Source: Sanguinoderma infundibulare (Eukaryota > Basidiomycota > Agaricomycetes > Polyporales > Polyporaceae). From it: 64,000 bases of DNA. Shown here piece by piece: positions 11,112 to 23,378 of this stretch (position 1 is its first letter; each line of letters begins with the position of its first letter). The position numbers and the translations under genes are program-made. The notes under the pieces are model-generated. The model ran no database searches and was not told where the DNA came from. It was given only the letters and a program-made list of their open reading frames with translations. The stretch is taken from NCBI GenBank assembly GCA_032821775.1, contig JAVLRN010000001.1:744001-808000 (forward strand), read 5' to 3'.

Positions 11112-12560
11112 TCACTTCTTATTATGTGAGCCCTTTGGAAACAAACTTTCATCAAATAATGCTTGTGCAGCAGTAAAAATGACATTGTTTGGCAAGCACA
11201 TGAATTTATGGTTGTAGTTACCAGCACTGACACCAAGATAAATCATCAGCTTCAACTTGAGCGATAATTTATTCTTGCAAACTTCAGGTGGCAAAAAGAC
11301 ATATGCTCCACAGCTGAATACACATAGGTGACTGATGTCTGGTTTGGTACCATTCAAAAGTTCATATGGCATCTGCTATTTAAGGCAATGTATGGGGGTC
11401 CTGTTGTACAGGTGCACTGCATGTTCAAAGGAGAATTTTCATCAAGATTGAGGAATGCAGGCATCATGATGCATTGCCTTAGACTTGTCTATGAGCATAC
11501 AAATAATTCACTCTGTGTGGCCATTTTGTTGATGAATATAAGGCACACTTGGAATGATCTCAATGCCTCTGTCTTTGAGCATGTTGTTGAAGGCATGCGA
11601 TTTGAGTTTGCCTCCAGAATCTGATTTTCACTTGATTATTTTCATATTGTACTGTGTCTCGACATATGAGAACCATTGTCATGTAGACTGCAGTGTAAGG
11701 CTGAGCATAGGTCCAGGTTATGTTACAGGTAACCTAGACCTGACCTGCAGAATTGCCTATAGGTTAATAACTTGTAGGTTCAGATACCTACATCATGAAT
11801 CAGCTGCAAATCTGAATCAGTTATTTTATAAGATATCACAGGTTAGGTTTTAGATCATGCAAAGTGACCTGTATTTTTGTTTATCTATAAATATTTATTA
11901 GGCTCTTTAACATCTTTTTTCACTATTTCTAGTCTGTTTGAAACTATTTGGTAAAATCATCAATGTTAACTATGATTTATAGGTCTTTGATTTGTAAGTT
12001 TAAGTTAAAAATTGACTTGATTCATACAGTTCCCAATCAAAGTCTCAAAAGCTGACAAACTCACAGGTTCAGATCTGAATCAACTATAGATTAACCTATG
12101 CTTAGCCTTACTGCAGTGCATTGTCTTTGGTGCAAAGGCAAATCACCCACACATGTGATGAATAGTCATCATAGAGTAGGATCACATGCTGGTACTTGTG
12201 ATATGATGGCATGGGAAAAGATTTCAGATCAACATGGATCAGCTCAAAAGGTCAGGATGCACACCAATTATCAATTGGGTGTGATTGCAATGGCATTTTA
12301 CCTTTAGCACATCCATGGCAAATCGAGTCCTTTTTGGGAGTCTTGACAATCAGACACTTCTTAGTGTGTTTCCAAAGATGTCTCAGCACATTGTCTGAAG
12401 GATAACCTAAGCAACAGTGGAGAGTTTCATGATCAATACCTTTCAGCGCAACTATGTTTCACACCTTTACAGGCTGTATATAAATAACATAGATAGTATC
12501 ACCAACATTTCACGGTTCAAAGGAAACAACATGCTTATTGTTGCGGTAGAGTGAGATCTT
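11112..12560 (-). pseudogene. Copia-1 integrase, split by a MITE
   Basis: The GAG-pre-integrase part (HETLHCCLGYPSDN, ICHGCAKGKMP) is followed by the rve core with IHVDLKS, WKSDSGGKL and HQQNGHTE, the three acidic positions of the DDE triad. A 415-bp family A MITE with CTGCAGTG duplications sits between the first and second catalytic acids. The post-core segment (MPYELLNGTKPDISHL to ALFDESLFP) is the usual copia integrase C-terminal region. Stops follow HTE and lie near 11373. Confidence 0.88.
11696..12110 (+). mobile_element. hAT-type MITE family A, copy 1
   Basis: 415 bp, TAAGGCTGAGCATAGG to CTATGCTTAGCCTTA. A perfect 8-bp duplication CTGCAGTG flanks it (11688-11695 and 12111-12118). It has no open frame of note and lies inside the Copia-1 integrase, so it is younger than that element. 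Confidence 0.95.
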
Positions 12561-12590
12561 GACAGTAGTAGCATGCACCAACATCCTGTC

Positions 12591-13058
12591 TCACAGGAGA
12601 GCACCCATAGAAATGAGTTTGTTGGTGAGACTTGGAACTAAGGCGACATTCTTGAACCTTAGAATTCTGCCTGTTTTCAATAGTAGGAAGACAGTGCCTT
12701 CACCAGTCATAAAAGTAACACCATCAGCAGTGTTGAGTGGCAGTTTAGTCTTGTAGTAGTGAAAATCAGCAAAATCACCTATGTCATAGGTGAAATGCAT
12801 TGATGCTCCTGAGTTGAGCATCCAGATACTTTCGTCACAATTGATGATTGATTTCACTTTTCCCTTACATTTTGCACATGCTGCATACATAGAGTGGTGA
12901 ACACATGTATTATCTTCTGTAGCTACTGATAATACAGGTGCAGCTACAGATACACGTGATGATACTACATGATGAGAGGACCTTGTGACACTAGTCACTG
13001 CTGGTTGAGGCATGCAGTCAGCATACAACTCATTGGGGAGTGGACTGACCATTGACAA
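12591..13058 (-). pseudogene. Copia-1 aspartic protease with the catalytic Asp lost
   Basis: The fragment contains the retropepsin-like motif, but it reads WMLNSGASMHFT instead of the family's LDSGAS. The Asn codon is at 12813-12815. The change GAC to AAC follows a CTC codon, so it is a CpG-to-CpA transition. The downstream part (GEGTVFLLLKTGRILRFKNVALVPSLTNKLISMG) is a typical copia protease end. Confidence 0.85.
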
Positions 13059-13570
13059 TCAAAGAACTCCTCAACATCATCATCCTGCTCATCTTCACTG
13101 CTGAGCCTGAGAGACATGGTGTCTTTCATGTCAATGTCCTCGGTAACTGTGCCTATGCACTCTCTGAGGTGCAGTGTGATGCACTCCTTGAGGGTGTGCC
13201 AGTGGTGCTTGGGCTCATAGTCCTCATGGTCCAAGTCTTCGCCGCTGTCCACCTCGATGATTCTGGCACTGCTGCCTGCAATGGGCATTGGGCTGCATGA
13301 CATGTCTGGGCTGGTGGTGTGAAAGTCTTCACTGGACATCACAGAGGATTCTGGTGATGAGTGTGTTGAGTGCAGCTCTGTCATCAGCATTTGGATGAGG
13401 TCCTTGCTGTGGTTGCCAGCCATGATGAGCATCTCGAGCTTGTGGATGTGCTCAGTCATTGGCTCGATGCCCAGCTCCTTTGTGAGGATGAAGGCACACA
13501 TGAGCATGGGGTACTGGTGGTTCAGACCGGTTTCCGTGCAGACAGGTTTGTGCAGGAGGGCGTGGGGGTC

Positions 13571-14488
13571 TCATGACTGCAGCAGCATGTCCATTTCACC
13601 CTTGATGATCATGGGGAGTGTGTCAGTGACATGGGCAATGTGGGCATGCTGATGTGCACCTTGGTGCTGCTGGAAGCAGCCACATCCTCTGCACCTGCCA
13701 CAATGGCTGGGTTGCTGCTGCTGCCCCTGAGGGTGCTGCTGCTGGTGCTGCTGCCCATATGAGTGCTGTTGATGCTGCTGCTGCCCTTGCAGGTGCTGCT
13801 GCTGCTGGTGGAAAGTGAGGTCTTGCGGCTTGCACTTGACCACACTGATCTTGTTTATGCTGTTATGCAGTTTCTGCTGGTGGTACCCCTGGTGCTGCTC
13901 CCAGTACATGATGATGCGGTTGTGCACCTTATCAAAGGTCACCTGTTGGATGGCAGGAGTGGTTGCCATTGCAGTGAGACCCAAGGTGTAGACCTGGATG
14001 ATGGGGTCCATTGCTGATGGAAGCTTTGAAAGGAGAATCATCCCCTTGATATGCTCAGCAATGGTGAACTGATTGGTCTTGAAGGTCTGGAAGTGAGCAT
14101 GTAGCTTGTCCATCACAGGAATGGGGTTGGAGTTGCTAGGGATGGTGATGCCCATGGTGGCATGGAAGTGTTGGTAGATGACCAGGATACTGGGCTTTCC
14201 ATAGATGTTCTTGAGATAGTCCCAGACCTCCTTGGTGGCAGCCTTGGACATGATCATGGTGCCAATGGCATCATCGACATGGAGGCGTATATTGCCTTGG
14301 GTGGAGGAATCATCCTCATCCCAGCAGTCAATGTGATCCTGGTTAACACTGGCACCAGTGGGCTTAGTCTTGGTCATCAGTTTAACCCAACAACCCTTGA
14401 ACTGAAGGTAAGCCTACATCTTTGGTGCCCACACAAGGTAGTTGGGGCCAGTGAGGATAGGAACAGTGTTGACGAGATCCTTCAACAT
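13571..14488 (-). pseudogene. Copia-1 Gag
   Basis: The ATG at 14486-14488 opens a typical copia gag start (NTVPILTGPNYLVWAPKM), then hits a TAG where family members have Gln or another residue. The body (AATKEVWDYLKNIYGKPS, QFTIAEHIKGMILLSKLPSAMDP) is the UBN2-type capsid. The C-terminal third is very rich in Gln and His and ends in a Cys/His cluster (HCGRCRGCGC) that may be a degraded zinc knuckle. The Gln tract is encoded by the CAG-type repeat at about 13650-13815. Confidence 0.85.
13700..13815 (-). repeat. CAG/CTG-type trinucleotide repeat in Copia-1 gag
   Basis: Imperfect CAG units on the minus strand encode Gln runs separated by His and Gly. Such tracts vary in length by slippage. Confidence 0.85.
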
Positions 14489-14821
14489 GGTGATCGATAG
14501 ATGTTTGAAGTCTGGACAGAAGAGACTAGTCAGTCATCATTCTGAATGACATTGAGAAGAGAGAAATGCCAGCAGCATATACTGGCATAGGTTCCCCCTC
14601 TGTGGTATGGCAGGCAGTGATCAGACTGATCACACCACATTCAAGCCATCATCATGAGTGGTCAGCAGTGTATGATTGCACCAGATCCAACACATAGAAA
14701 GTCTGCCATTACAGCAACAAAGGGATAGATGATAAATGTTATAAAATGAGGGTTTGCCAGGTAAGCTGGTGAGGAGTGAAATGCAGCCAGCAGTGAGCGG
14801 TGCAGTATCCACAACATTGAC

Positions 14822-14835
14822 CAGGGCTCATAACC
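14822..14835 (-). promoter_or_regulatory. Copia-1 primer binding site (initiator tRNA-Met anticodon arm)
   Basis: The minus strand reads GGTTATGAGCCCTG directly against the 5' LTR. That is complementary to CAGGGCUCAUAACC, the anticodon arm of eukaryotic initiator tRNA-Met, not to a tRNA 3' end. Drosophila copia is primed by a 5' half of initiator tRNA-Met in this way. Confidence 0.8.
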
Positions 14836-15201
14836 TGTTGAGCATAGTGGGGGTATCCTACCACTATAAGGTGCAGCTACATGCAGTGTGCTCACATACT
14901 CACCTGGCTAGAGAGAGGTAGAGGCTTGTGGAGATGAGTGAGGAGAAGAGCGAGAAGAGCTGTTACTATTAGGGTCAATGGGGGCCATATATATACTACA
15001 TGGGGGACTGTATTAGTAATGTTATACAGTACCAGTGCACACTGCCAGAACATCTGGATAGAAGGCAGTGCATCACATAAAATGATCATGTGGGAGGTGG
15101 CTATACAGTGTCTGTGCTGATAGATGAGATATCAGGTTGTGCTGATATCTGTGTATGCAGCTATGCCATGCATTGCTATGCTAGGCTATGCGCATTCGAC
15201 A
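14836..15201 (-). repeat. Copia-1 5' LTR
   Basis: 366 bp, TGTTGAGCATAG to ATTCGACA, flanked on the right by the GGAGA target duplication. It retains two CpGs at its end that are TpG/CpA in the 3' copy. Confidence 0.93.
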
Positions 15202-15206
15202 GGAGA

Positions 15207-17868
15207 GGCTGGAGCCTGCCTCTCTCCACTTTTCATGAGTTTGAAACATTTCAAAGGGTCACTCATTGGCACACTGGGAGGCAGAAAGGCTTTTAGTTGG
15301 GTCAGAGGAGAGCCTGCTAGTCAAGAGTAATAAGGTATGTCCCAAAACCTACAGCTGTAGCCCATTGAGAGTGCAAGTGAGACTGTGGTGAGGTGATGCA
15401 TCTGCATACATGTTTCAAGTGCGTTTGAATTCATTGTGTTGAGGGTACTGAGAAAATCATTAAGAGGAGTGGCAGTGGTGAGGTGGAACAGAATCCCTTC
15501 AAGACATTCTGTTGCACCAGCGACCATCTGCCATCCACACAAACAACCTTCTTTATCCATCTGACCCCAACTTCACTCCATCCCCAGTCTCTTTCCCATC
15601 ATCCTAGTCTGCTTTATATACTCTCAGTGGAACTTGAAATCGCTGCATGTGCTGGCAAGTGTCACCTACACTCAATCTTCAATGCCTGAAGCTACTAGCA
15701 GTAAGTCCTCTTTGTCATTCAAATTTCTGTCTCTCTTGTAAGTGTATACTTATTTTGTGATAATCTATGTCCATTAGGCTCTTCCATTGCTCATCCAGTT
15801 TAAAAGCACCCTTGCATCAGCCTTGAACTCAGCAGCACCCTTCAGGTTCAAGGGGAGGGTGGCTTGGACAGTGATGAGAGCAACTTTAAGAGAGGTGGCA
15901 AGTCACACTGCTGCTTGATGTACAGGAGTTGAATAAGATCTGCTCAGAGATAAGGTTACTTTATCATTTCATTATCAACCTTCATGCTATTATCTCATAC
16001 TTATATTTACATCAAACAGCATGTCAACTTGCTCACACGCAAAACAGTCTCACAGCATCACACAGCTTGATGCTTTGGAACAGTAGATAATTATTCTGTA
16101 TAGCTCTGTGAACCAAGTGTGTTCTCAGTGCCCCCTCCTCCCAGCTATTTCATCAGTATTTCCCAAACAGGTCAGAAAACACATTCAAACACCCTGTTTT
16201 TTCATCTACTGAATGAAATGGGATGTTTCATTTTCCAAATGTGTAAAAAAACACCTGTTTATCTAGATGGATGTTTCCATTTTTGTGCTATCAAAAATGG
16301 CATTCCCATTAAATGTGAGATGCTGAGTCCTAACACTGACCAACAAGCTCTAACCTAACTGGATACCATATCCAGCAGCTGGTGGGTTATGGAGGAGGGT
16401 TAAGTGGGTGGGGCAGGGGTCAGGTGGGTGGAGATCATTAAGAACATTGTGAATTCATTCATAAACACATTGTGCAGTTGTATTAGTACAGAAGTGATAG
16501 AAATGAGACAAAAAAAGACCATATGAGTGTCTACAATCATCTGTGCACTGAGATTGCCACCGCTGCGACAACCACTGCTACATTCAAATCCTATGTATTA
16601 CCACTGGAAGTCATTGTGCCCTCCCCATATCCCATCATGGCCTCAAGTGTGAGCTTCAAGAGGCAGTTGAGGAGGAGGCACTGCTTACCCTCTCACTGAT
16701 TGTAAACTGTGGCTTCCTCCAATGTGACTGTGAAGGTGATGGGCAGCTTGAAGAGGGCAGGCAATAGCTGTCCATCCAGCCCAAGTGTCAAAACAGTGCA
16801 TTCTTGCATGTACTTGATAAAAGCATAGTTGGTCATCATGAGCACACCTAAAGGAGAATTGTTGACAACAATGTGGCCGTAAAAGGACTTGACATTGGTG
16901 AGAAAGTGTGCTGAATAGAAGATGTTGCTGTTAGTGAAGATACCTTTGGGCTGTGGAAACAGTGGTGGCAGTTCCTTGACAATGCATGTGATGCCATTCA
17001 CAGTGATCTTAGTTTTATCAGCAGTCTGCCAAACACCATCCAAGCAGACATTGTAGAGGTGATTGTCCCTATGACCCTTTGCCTCTGGGTACATAAAAGA
17101 CTTGCAGTGCAAACATATGTGATTTTTTTGCTGTGAGATGTCAACTGGGTGAGCACTCGCATGAGGAGTGGCAAGCAGCAGGCAGGTGGAGCCTGTGTGA
17201 ACTCACTATCTTGTATATTTTGTCATCAAGCATCTGTTGAATCTTGAAGCTGAGAAACATGGCAGAGCAGTGGTGTTTCTAGAATATGTTGCTCCCAGAA
17301 TGTGCTACAAAGTGAGTGGTTAGCAAATGTATGGAGGGTTGTAGCCCCAGCCAACCTCATGCATCTACAAAAGAAACACTGAGCTGTCATGCATGATCTT
17401 ATCAGATAAAGGTGACTGGCATCTACCAGCATTCGTGTTTGCAGACACTTGCAGATTACAATTGATCATACTGCATCTGTGCAATCTACAATCATACCTG
17501 ATCATATTTTGTCAGTTGACCTGCTGCAGAAGATCATGACTGACATATGTAGGTTAGTATCAATCTGAGAATACAAGGCAGAACTTATATAAGGCAACAT
17601 GGGTCATAACAGTGCACTCAGTAAGCAATGGCTTCCTTTGATGCTGCAACTTGAAGAGCACAAGGCTCATGGCAATACTTAGCTTGACTGTGACTTGAGC
17701 CCAGCTGGCCATGGGCAAGAGGACTTGGCCAGGGTGGAACAGCATGTCATGTGGTGCCTGATGCCTGTAGCATGGACTTGGACTGATGGCATCTATCACT
17801 CTATATATTAGGCATGTCATGATGCAACCATGACAACCCACACTAGTAAGTACCTCTTGAAGCTACTT
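15207..17868. other. CpG-poor decayed region between Copia-1 and the family B element
   Basis: Apart from the minus-strand open frame at 16693-17112 I see only traces. A possible + strand gene start lies at 15681 (MPEATSS followed by GTAAGT), but no continuation is recognisable. Around 16120-16335 there are A/T-rich words ending in GATGCTGAGTCCTA. No transposon ends with target duplications were found. Confidence 0.4.
16693..17112 (-). pseudogene. Unrecognised coding remnant
   Basis: The 139-codon open frame is long for this AT-rich, decayed stretch. It reads as ordinary protein (HLYNVCLDGVWQTADKTKI, GIFTNSNIFYSAHFLTNV, PALFKLPITFTVTLEEATV) with alternating hydrophobic residues. I do not recognise a domain. 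Flanking bases in the same frame are closed. It may be one exon of a decayed gene or a piece of a larger transposon. Confidence 0.35.
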
Positions 17869-18189
17869 TAAGGCTGAATGTAGGTATGGGTTCCTTACAG
17901 GTATACCCATATATATCTGGATTTGGACCTGTAGGTATAGATCTTGTGGATATGGGTACCTTGTGCATGAGTCAGGCACAGATCCAGGTCAGAGGTTTTG
18001 AGGCCATGGGTTACCTGCAGGTTACCTATGGGGTTTTTCAAAAAAATAAGCAGTCTGTATGTCTTCAATGAGTGATATATATAATCTATTTGCCCACAAT
18101 AAGTGCAGCAGAGACTGTTTGTTTGATTGAACTATAATACCTAGTGTGTTGTCTTCAACCTCCTCTCCAGCCTATGCAGGTGCTTAAAC

Positions 18190-18303
18190 CTTGCACCTGA
18201 TCTGAAGTTTAAGGTGTTCAAGTTTCTGACCATCAAGGAGCTTCTCACCATCCAACCTGTCTCTAAGGAGTGGCAGAAAGTGATATACCTGCCCATGCTT
18301 TAG
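18190..18303 (+). pseudogene. F-box-like fragment inside the family B element
   Basis: A 37-residue frame reads LAPDLKFKVFKFLTIKEL and then VSKEWQKVIYLPML before a TAG. The spacing of Leu, Val-Phe, Leu, Glu-Leu, Val-Ser-Lys and Trp is that of an F-box, the Skp1-binding module of SCF ubiquitin ligases. The short family B copy retains the first few codons and then is deleted, so the piece was already present in a common ancestor. Confidence 0.55.
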
Positions 18304-18547
18304 TGGTTTAATTACTTGTACATTACTGCCATAGATGCTATGCCACTCAAGCTGCCCCAAAAGCCTGAAGGATGGTGCATCTGAATGTATTATGATTTAC
18401 AGACTGGGTTCTTAATCATATTTCATCCAGAAAGCTGCTGTACCACTCACTTTATCACTGAATTGAACTTCTAATAGTCTCACACAGAGCATTTATTTCC
18501 TTAACAATCATATTAACTACTGTATGACACTGCTTTTGTGCAGCAAG

Positions 18548-18676
18548 CATCTCATCAGTGATTTTTATAATAAGACCATCTAATTCTAGGATATCAAGAC
18601 TGGCAAAATGAAGAAATGCCTCCAGGTCAAGAAGCCTGTGAGCTGCATCAACTTCCTTACAGATCAGAGTATATAG
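18548..18676 (+). pseudogene. WD40-repeat-like fragment inside the family B element
   Basis: The frame reads LISDFYNKTI, stop, F, stop, then DIKTGKMKKCLQVKKPVSCINF. This matches the end of one WD repeat (DKTIxxW-D) and the start of the next, with the Trp codon turned into TAG. Together with the F-box 300 bases upstream it suggests capture of part of an F-box/WD40 gene of the Cdc4 or Met30 type. Decay prevents a closer assignment. Confidence 0.5.
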
Positions 18677-20117
18677 TTATTCTGTAGCCTTGATTCTATC
18701 AGCTTGTACTTACTCTATGACCCTAGAGGTCTTCATTGTCAGCTTCCATGACATTGAGTAAGTAAGTCTTATAGCACACTGCATATATGCTGCTCATTGA
18801 TGCATTTCAGACACTTCCATTTCTTCTTTTTGCTTACATTCACCTCTCTGCAGCAGCTTGTGGGCCATCTCAATAGTATTTATGCAATTGTGCTCTTGTC
18901 AAAGAATGTTGTTTCTACTGGTTCTAATAAAGTGCTCATTTGCTAAGACTGACATTGTTAATGAAGGAGGATGTGAACAGTGAGAGAAAAATGAAGAGAT
19001 GTACACATACTATGTAGTGATCACAATAGTGTGAAACTTGTATTCAGAAATATGATGATTAAGTTTGGCTTTGATGGTTGTTTCAATAAAGGACACAATT
19101 GAGTGAACATTTTACACAAAACAGCTTTAATTTGTATGTGTGTTGGTGGATCTTGCAGGCATCTATAGATATAGGTTTTTATGTGGATAAACCCATGGAT
19201 AACAGGTCAAAGATCTGTGGATATGGATCAGTACAGGTCCAGGTCAAGCCCTCTGAGGTCCCAATATCTACAGGTACAGGTTCAGGTTGACCCACAGGTG
19301 ACCTGTGTTCAGCCTTAAGCTGCTTACTGTCAGTCAATTTTCTCATAATGATCGCACCACCATTGTTCTCCTGTATAAGTACTTTTGAGGCATTACCATT
19401 CTTATGGAATGACAACTTGATCTCCTTCCTTTCATTGTATGTTCACTGGACCCACTCTGCATCATCCTCAGATATCTCAGGTAGGTTTTTATCAGCTTAT
19501 TGATACACAGGTAAGTCTCAAAGCATGCAGTTCAGTGCCACTAATAGTCAGTGTAGTTGTATCACTTGAACATTGTCAAGGTAAGTCAACTACCATGGCT
19601 GTCACAGACTTGCAGTTATAGTTTCCCCAGAGTGCTTTGAGTGGGGGATGCCCATCTGATAAGTCTTTACACTTGCTTTGAATGTGACCCTTTGGAACAA
19701 TGGTTCATGTCATATATTTCCCCTTCTGTTATCTCATTACAGCATTGTTATTAGATGTATTGTCTTAATATAATTGCAATTAAACCTTGAATATCTTTCC
19801 TGACCTTGAATACACTCTGTGAGATGAAAAATATAGCCCAATAAAGCTTATAAGGCCCTCACTGTATGATCTAGCCCCATATTGCATGATCAGATGCTTA
19901 GTACATGATCAGCTGACTGTAGCACTTGATAGCACCCAATTGAAGTGCCTGCTGAGTTCAATCATAAAAGATCTTAACCAACTAATATAGACCAGCTCCA
20001 GTAGCTGCAAGATCACAATAGATGGCTTTGATCTTAGAATACAAATCTGATTATATATGATGGTAGCATACTCTCTTTTGCTGATGTGGGACAGACACTA
20101 GAAATTCAGAGCATTCT

Positions 20118-20432
20118 ATGTTAAGGGAACATTTGAAGGGAAAGGCTGTACTTACATGTGTAATTGTTGTTCCAGATCTGGTTGAAAATCTACCCTTTAA
20201 TCTCGCTGAACTTGTCAAGGAGCACTTTCAGTGCTATGAGCACATATGTGGTCTTCTCATCATTGTTAAACTTTTTGATGTGCACATTGTAGTTGGACAT
20301 GGTGCAGACCCAGTCATAGGATATCATCTGGTAGGTGGCCCACTTGTTGAGGGTGCAGAGGTCTATGAAAAGGTGGTATTCAACTTTTGATGCTAATTTG
20401 AGAAAGGTAGGGGAGTATGGATCAGTGCCCAT
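20118..20432 (-). pseudogene. Unrecognised coding remnant
   Basis: An 80-codon frame (SKVEYHLFIDLCTLNKWATY, FNNDEKTTYVLIALKVLLDK) continues past one stop for about 24 more codons. The part around FNNDEKT loosely resembles FNCDDEIKMIWKNVKVYKC in the minus-strand remnant at 57.7-58.2 kb. Both could be from one unknown repeated gene family; this is a weak similarity judged by eye. Confidence 0.3.
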
Positions 20433-23378
20433 AATAACTGAAAAGAGTCACTGTGACCATGTGAGGTCAGTGATGATGAGGAGTGGAAGGTATAACTCAC
20501 TTGAAAGGATCACATTCGACACCATAGTGCTCAGAGGGTCAGCCAAGGGACCCACACCCACCTAAATGTTTGTAAGGGTCATGCTTGATGGCATAATATC
20601 CAGACCAGTTAAGGGGCCAGCAGGCATATTGGACTGATGGAACTTCACCTGCACTGATGCGTACCCAACACTTTTAACCATGGAACCCAATGTGATTTCT
20701 CCTTTAAGATGACTAAGGTGACTTAACTGACTTTTCAGTGGTTGCTGGCTTACTGGTGTCTCTGGACTATGCGATCCAGGTACATGTGGTGGTGGTCTGA
20801 CCTGCCAACTGGGTCTGGTACTGCACTAAGCTGAAGAAGCCAGACATGTGCAATGATGCTGCATCAAGGTTAAACTGTCAAAGATACCAATTGAACCCAG
20901 CCACTGCTGGTATCACAACTTGACCCATCTGTCCTCAACTGTCCTTACAGTCACAAGACAATGGGTTACAAGTTAAGTCACTCAGTTGCTTTTCCTGTCA
21001 CATTATGTGACTGGTTGCAAATTGCCCCTCATGAAGATTACTTATGCAATAGGTACTGGCCACAATGTTCGGGAGCTGACAAGTTACACAACTGTGCAAT
21101 AGTGACCATAAGCTGCTAAGACAAGCTGACTGTGAGTCATCCAATCCAGTCATGATTGCACACTGATTGCTGGAGTTTCAAAGGGTTTTCAATATGGGTT
21201 TTGTGATTGCTCACTGCAGTGAGGCAGTCTAGTTTATAGCCATTGTGTGTAGCTACTGTCACTGATGTACTTAACCTCTATCACTGTTGTTTGGGCAGAC
21301 AATCTTGGATCCCCCACTCTTTACCTCTCATTTCTCCAACAAGTGACTGCAATTTAACTTTATTTCTGATCAGACATTACCTGCAACCTGTGATAGCACC
21401 TTATGACAGTGACTTGCAACTGCCTGACCATGACAATGACTTGTTGCACAACTTTCACTGCGACTTTCAACCTTTGACTTTGCACACTCCTTTCTCCACT
21501 TTCTGGCACTGGTTATAATTGTGACCAAAGGGAATCTAAAACTATACTCACTCTGAACACCGGTGATGTCATTCTGACCTTGCCTCCCTCAGCCTTCGGT
21601 CATCCTGACTGTCCACAGACTCTGGAATAGTGTATCAGCACCTTCAAGGAGGGCAGCATCCTGGAGACTGTCAAGTGTGACCTTTTGATTGATGACAGCA
21701 GGTCTGCATTGGGGTTGGCAGGACTCTGAATGGCCATTGCTGATGCCATCTTACTGCTGTCAGCTGTGCTCTTGAATGCCCCACTCATTGTGAGGAGGAG
21801 AGTGGCTGGCATGGTGGTGCACAGCAGGATAACAGCTGGCGAGGCAGAGATCATAAGGTCAGGAGTGAAGTGTGGCACTGGGACATGCCCACTGGCATGC
21901 CAATCAATCACAGAAACCTTGATAATATTATTGTCATTGTCTTGTTCATGATGCTTACATTTAACCTGTAAGCGACAATTCGTGAGTAGCATGTCAAATA
22001 AAAGGTGTGACTGGCAAGGTGAGATATGACTGCTATCATGCTGATGTTCAGTGTACTCATTTTACAGCACATACACCAATGTATGTGCCATTATCCATAA
22101 GATGAGTAGAATGAGGATGAACGTGGGATGAGAAGTGGCTTACTCACCACATTTTTTTATGTCTAACACATTGATGTCCTCTGTGTGTAGAATTATATAA
22201 AAAAGGGTTGGATCAACATTAATCTCACAGAGGACATGGTCTAAGTTCAATAGCTTCTGAGAAGACATGTTCAGGATGTCATCACCAGATTCTTCTTTAA
22301 TAGAGATGAGCATGTACTGTGCTGCAGTTTCTGCACTCATTTGCACAAGGCCAATGATGATTCAAGACAGGGCCTGAGCATATAAGATGTACTCCGAAAG
22401 AAGGCAGGGCATCAAGGGTGAAAGGAGTGAGGAAGTCTTGGGTCTTGTGCCTGCTGAACAGTTAACTAACCAAAGCAGAGGACCTTCAAATGGAAGGGGG
22501 AGTGTGTGAAGAGGGTCCAACATGGTGTGGACTTGGACCTGAATAGGAGAGGATTGGACTGAATTGACAATGGTCAAAGGTCTAAAATAAGTGGTAAATG
22601 GGAATAGATGAGGGAGGGTAGAGTCAAATAGCACTCAAAGCTCAGCTAGAGGAATCACTAGAGCTAGATAGACTAGATGGGTTAGAAGCTAGATGCTGAT
22701 GCTGCCTGAGGGCATAAAATATGAGGAGCAGCTGCAGACAGTCAAAATGAACTCTGAACTGTGGGAAGGCAAAAGCTGTCTATCCTGAAGTGTACTGGCA
22801 ACTATATACATACCACTACTCTACATTCAAAGTGGGCCCAGCTGCTTCCAGTCATAATCCCCAATAAATAACCTTTCAAACCCATTATGCATATCCTATG
22901 CAATCTGAAAGATATGTCACTGCCCTATTGAACAAGTACTGTCACTGGGTCAGTAATGTCATGTGGTTGTATCCTGTCATCAAGTCCTATCATGCTCCAT
23001 CTACCATCTTCAAGATCACAGTCTGAGAGCTGGGCATCTCTTGCAAAGGCTAGTGCCCAATGTGGTGATAGCCCAATAGCAGTTCAATGGTCACCTACAC
23101 AAAGTGTGCTTTGTGTGTTTCATCTGCCTGATTCTGTCAATAGCACCAGTCCCAGTCCCATCACCTTCTCCCCACTGAAATCTGGACTGTCCTCAGTCCT
23201 GCTGCTGCTGTTCAATGGATAGCATTTGACATACAAATATCATGGATAGCATTGCTGCAGCTGTGTCTTGTGCAAAAATTGGCAAATACCATCAGTGCTG
23301 TCATTACCAAGGACACAGTTTAAAGAGGATGAGTGAGGGTGTCGCAAGGAGCCCCATCAGTTCTTCCTCTCTCACACC

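Larger units (their letters stand above)
8221..15201 (-). mobile_element. Copia-1: full-length Ty1/copia LTR retrotransposon, decayed
   Basis: Two LTRs about 97% alike by eye bound the element, with the 5-bp target duplication GGAGA on both sides (8216-8220 and 15202-15206). Orientation is minus: the primer binding site adjoins the right LTR and the polypurine tract adjoins the left LTR. Gag, protease, integrase, reverse transcriptase and RNase H follow in the copia order. A family A MITE (11696-12110) splits the integrase. Multiple stops and frame breaks make it non-autonomous today, although the similar LTRs indicate a fairly recent insertion. Confidence 0.93.
17869..19317 (+). mobile_element. 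hAT-type non-autonomous element family B, long copy
   Basis: 1449 bp with ends TAAGGCTGAATGTAGG and GTGTTCAGCCTTA. The flanks AGCTACTT (17861-17868) and AGCTGCTT (19318-19325) match at 7 of 8 bases. The outer parts, about 340 and 270 bp, match the short copy at 30198-30869. The extra internal bases include F-box-like and WD40-like coding pieces. No transposase is encoded. Confidence 0.88.

Noticed and set aside
7374..16332. TAGGGCTCGGCATC at 7374 and the complement TAGGACTCAGCATC ending at 16332 look like two ends of another hAT family.
   Set aside because: No partner end or 8-bp duplication was found at either place, and similarity stops after 14 bases.
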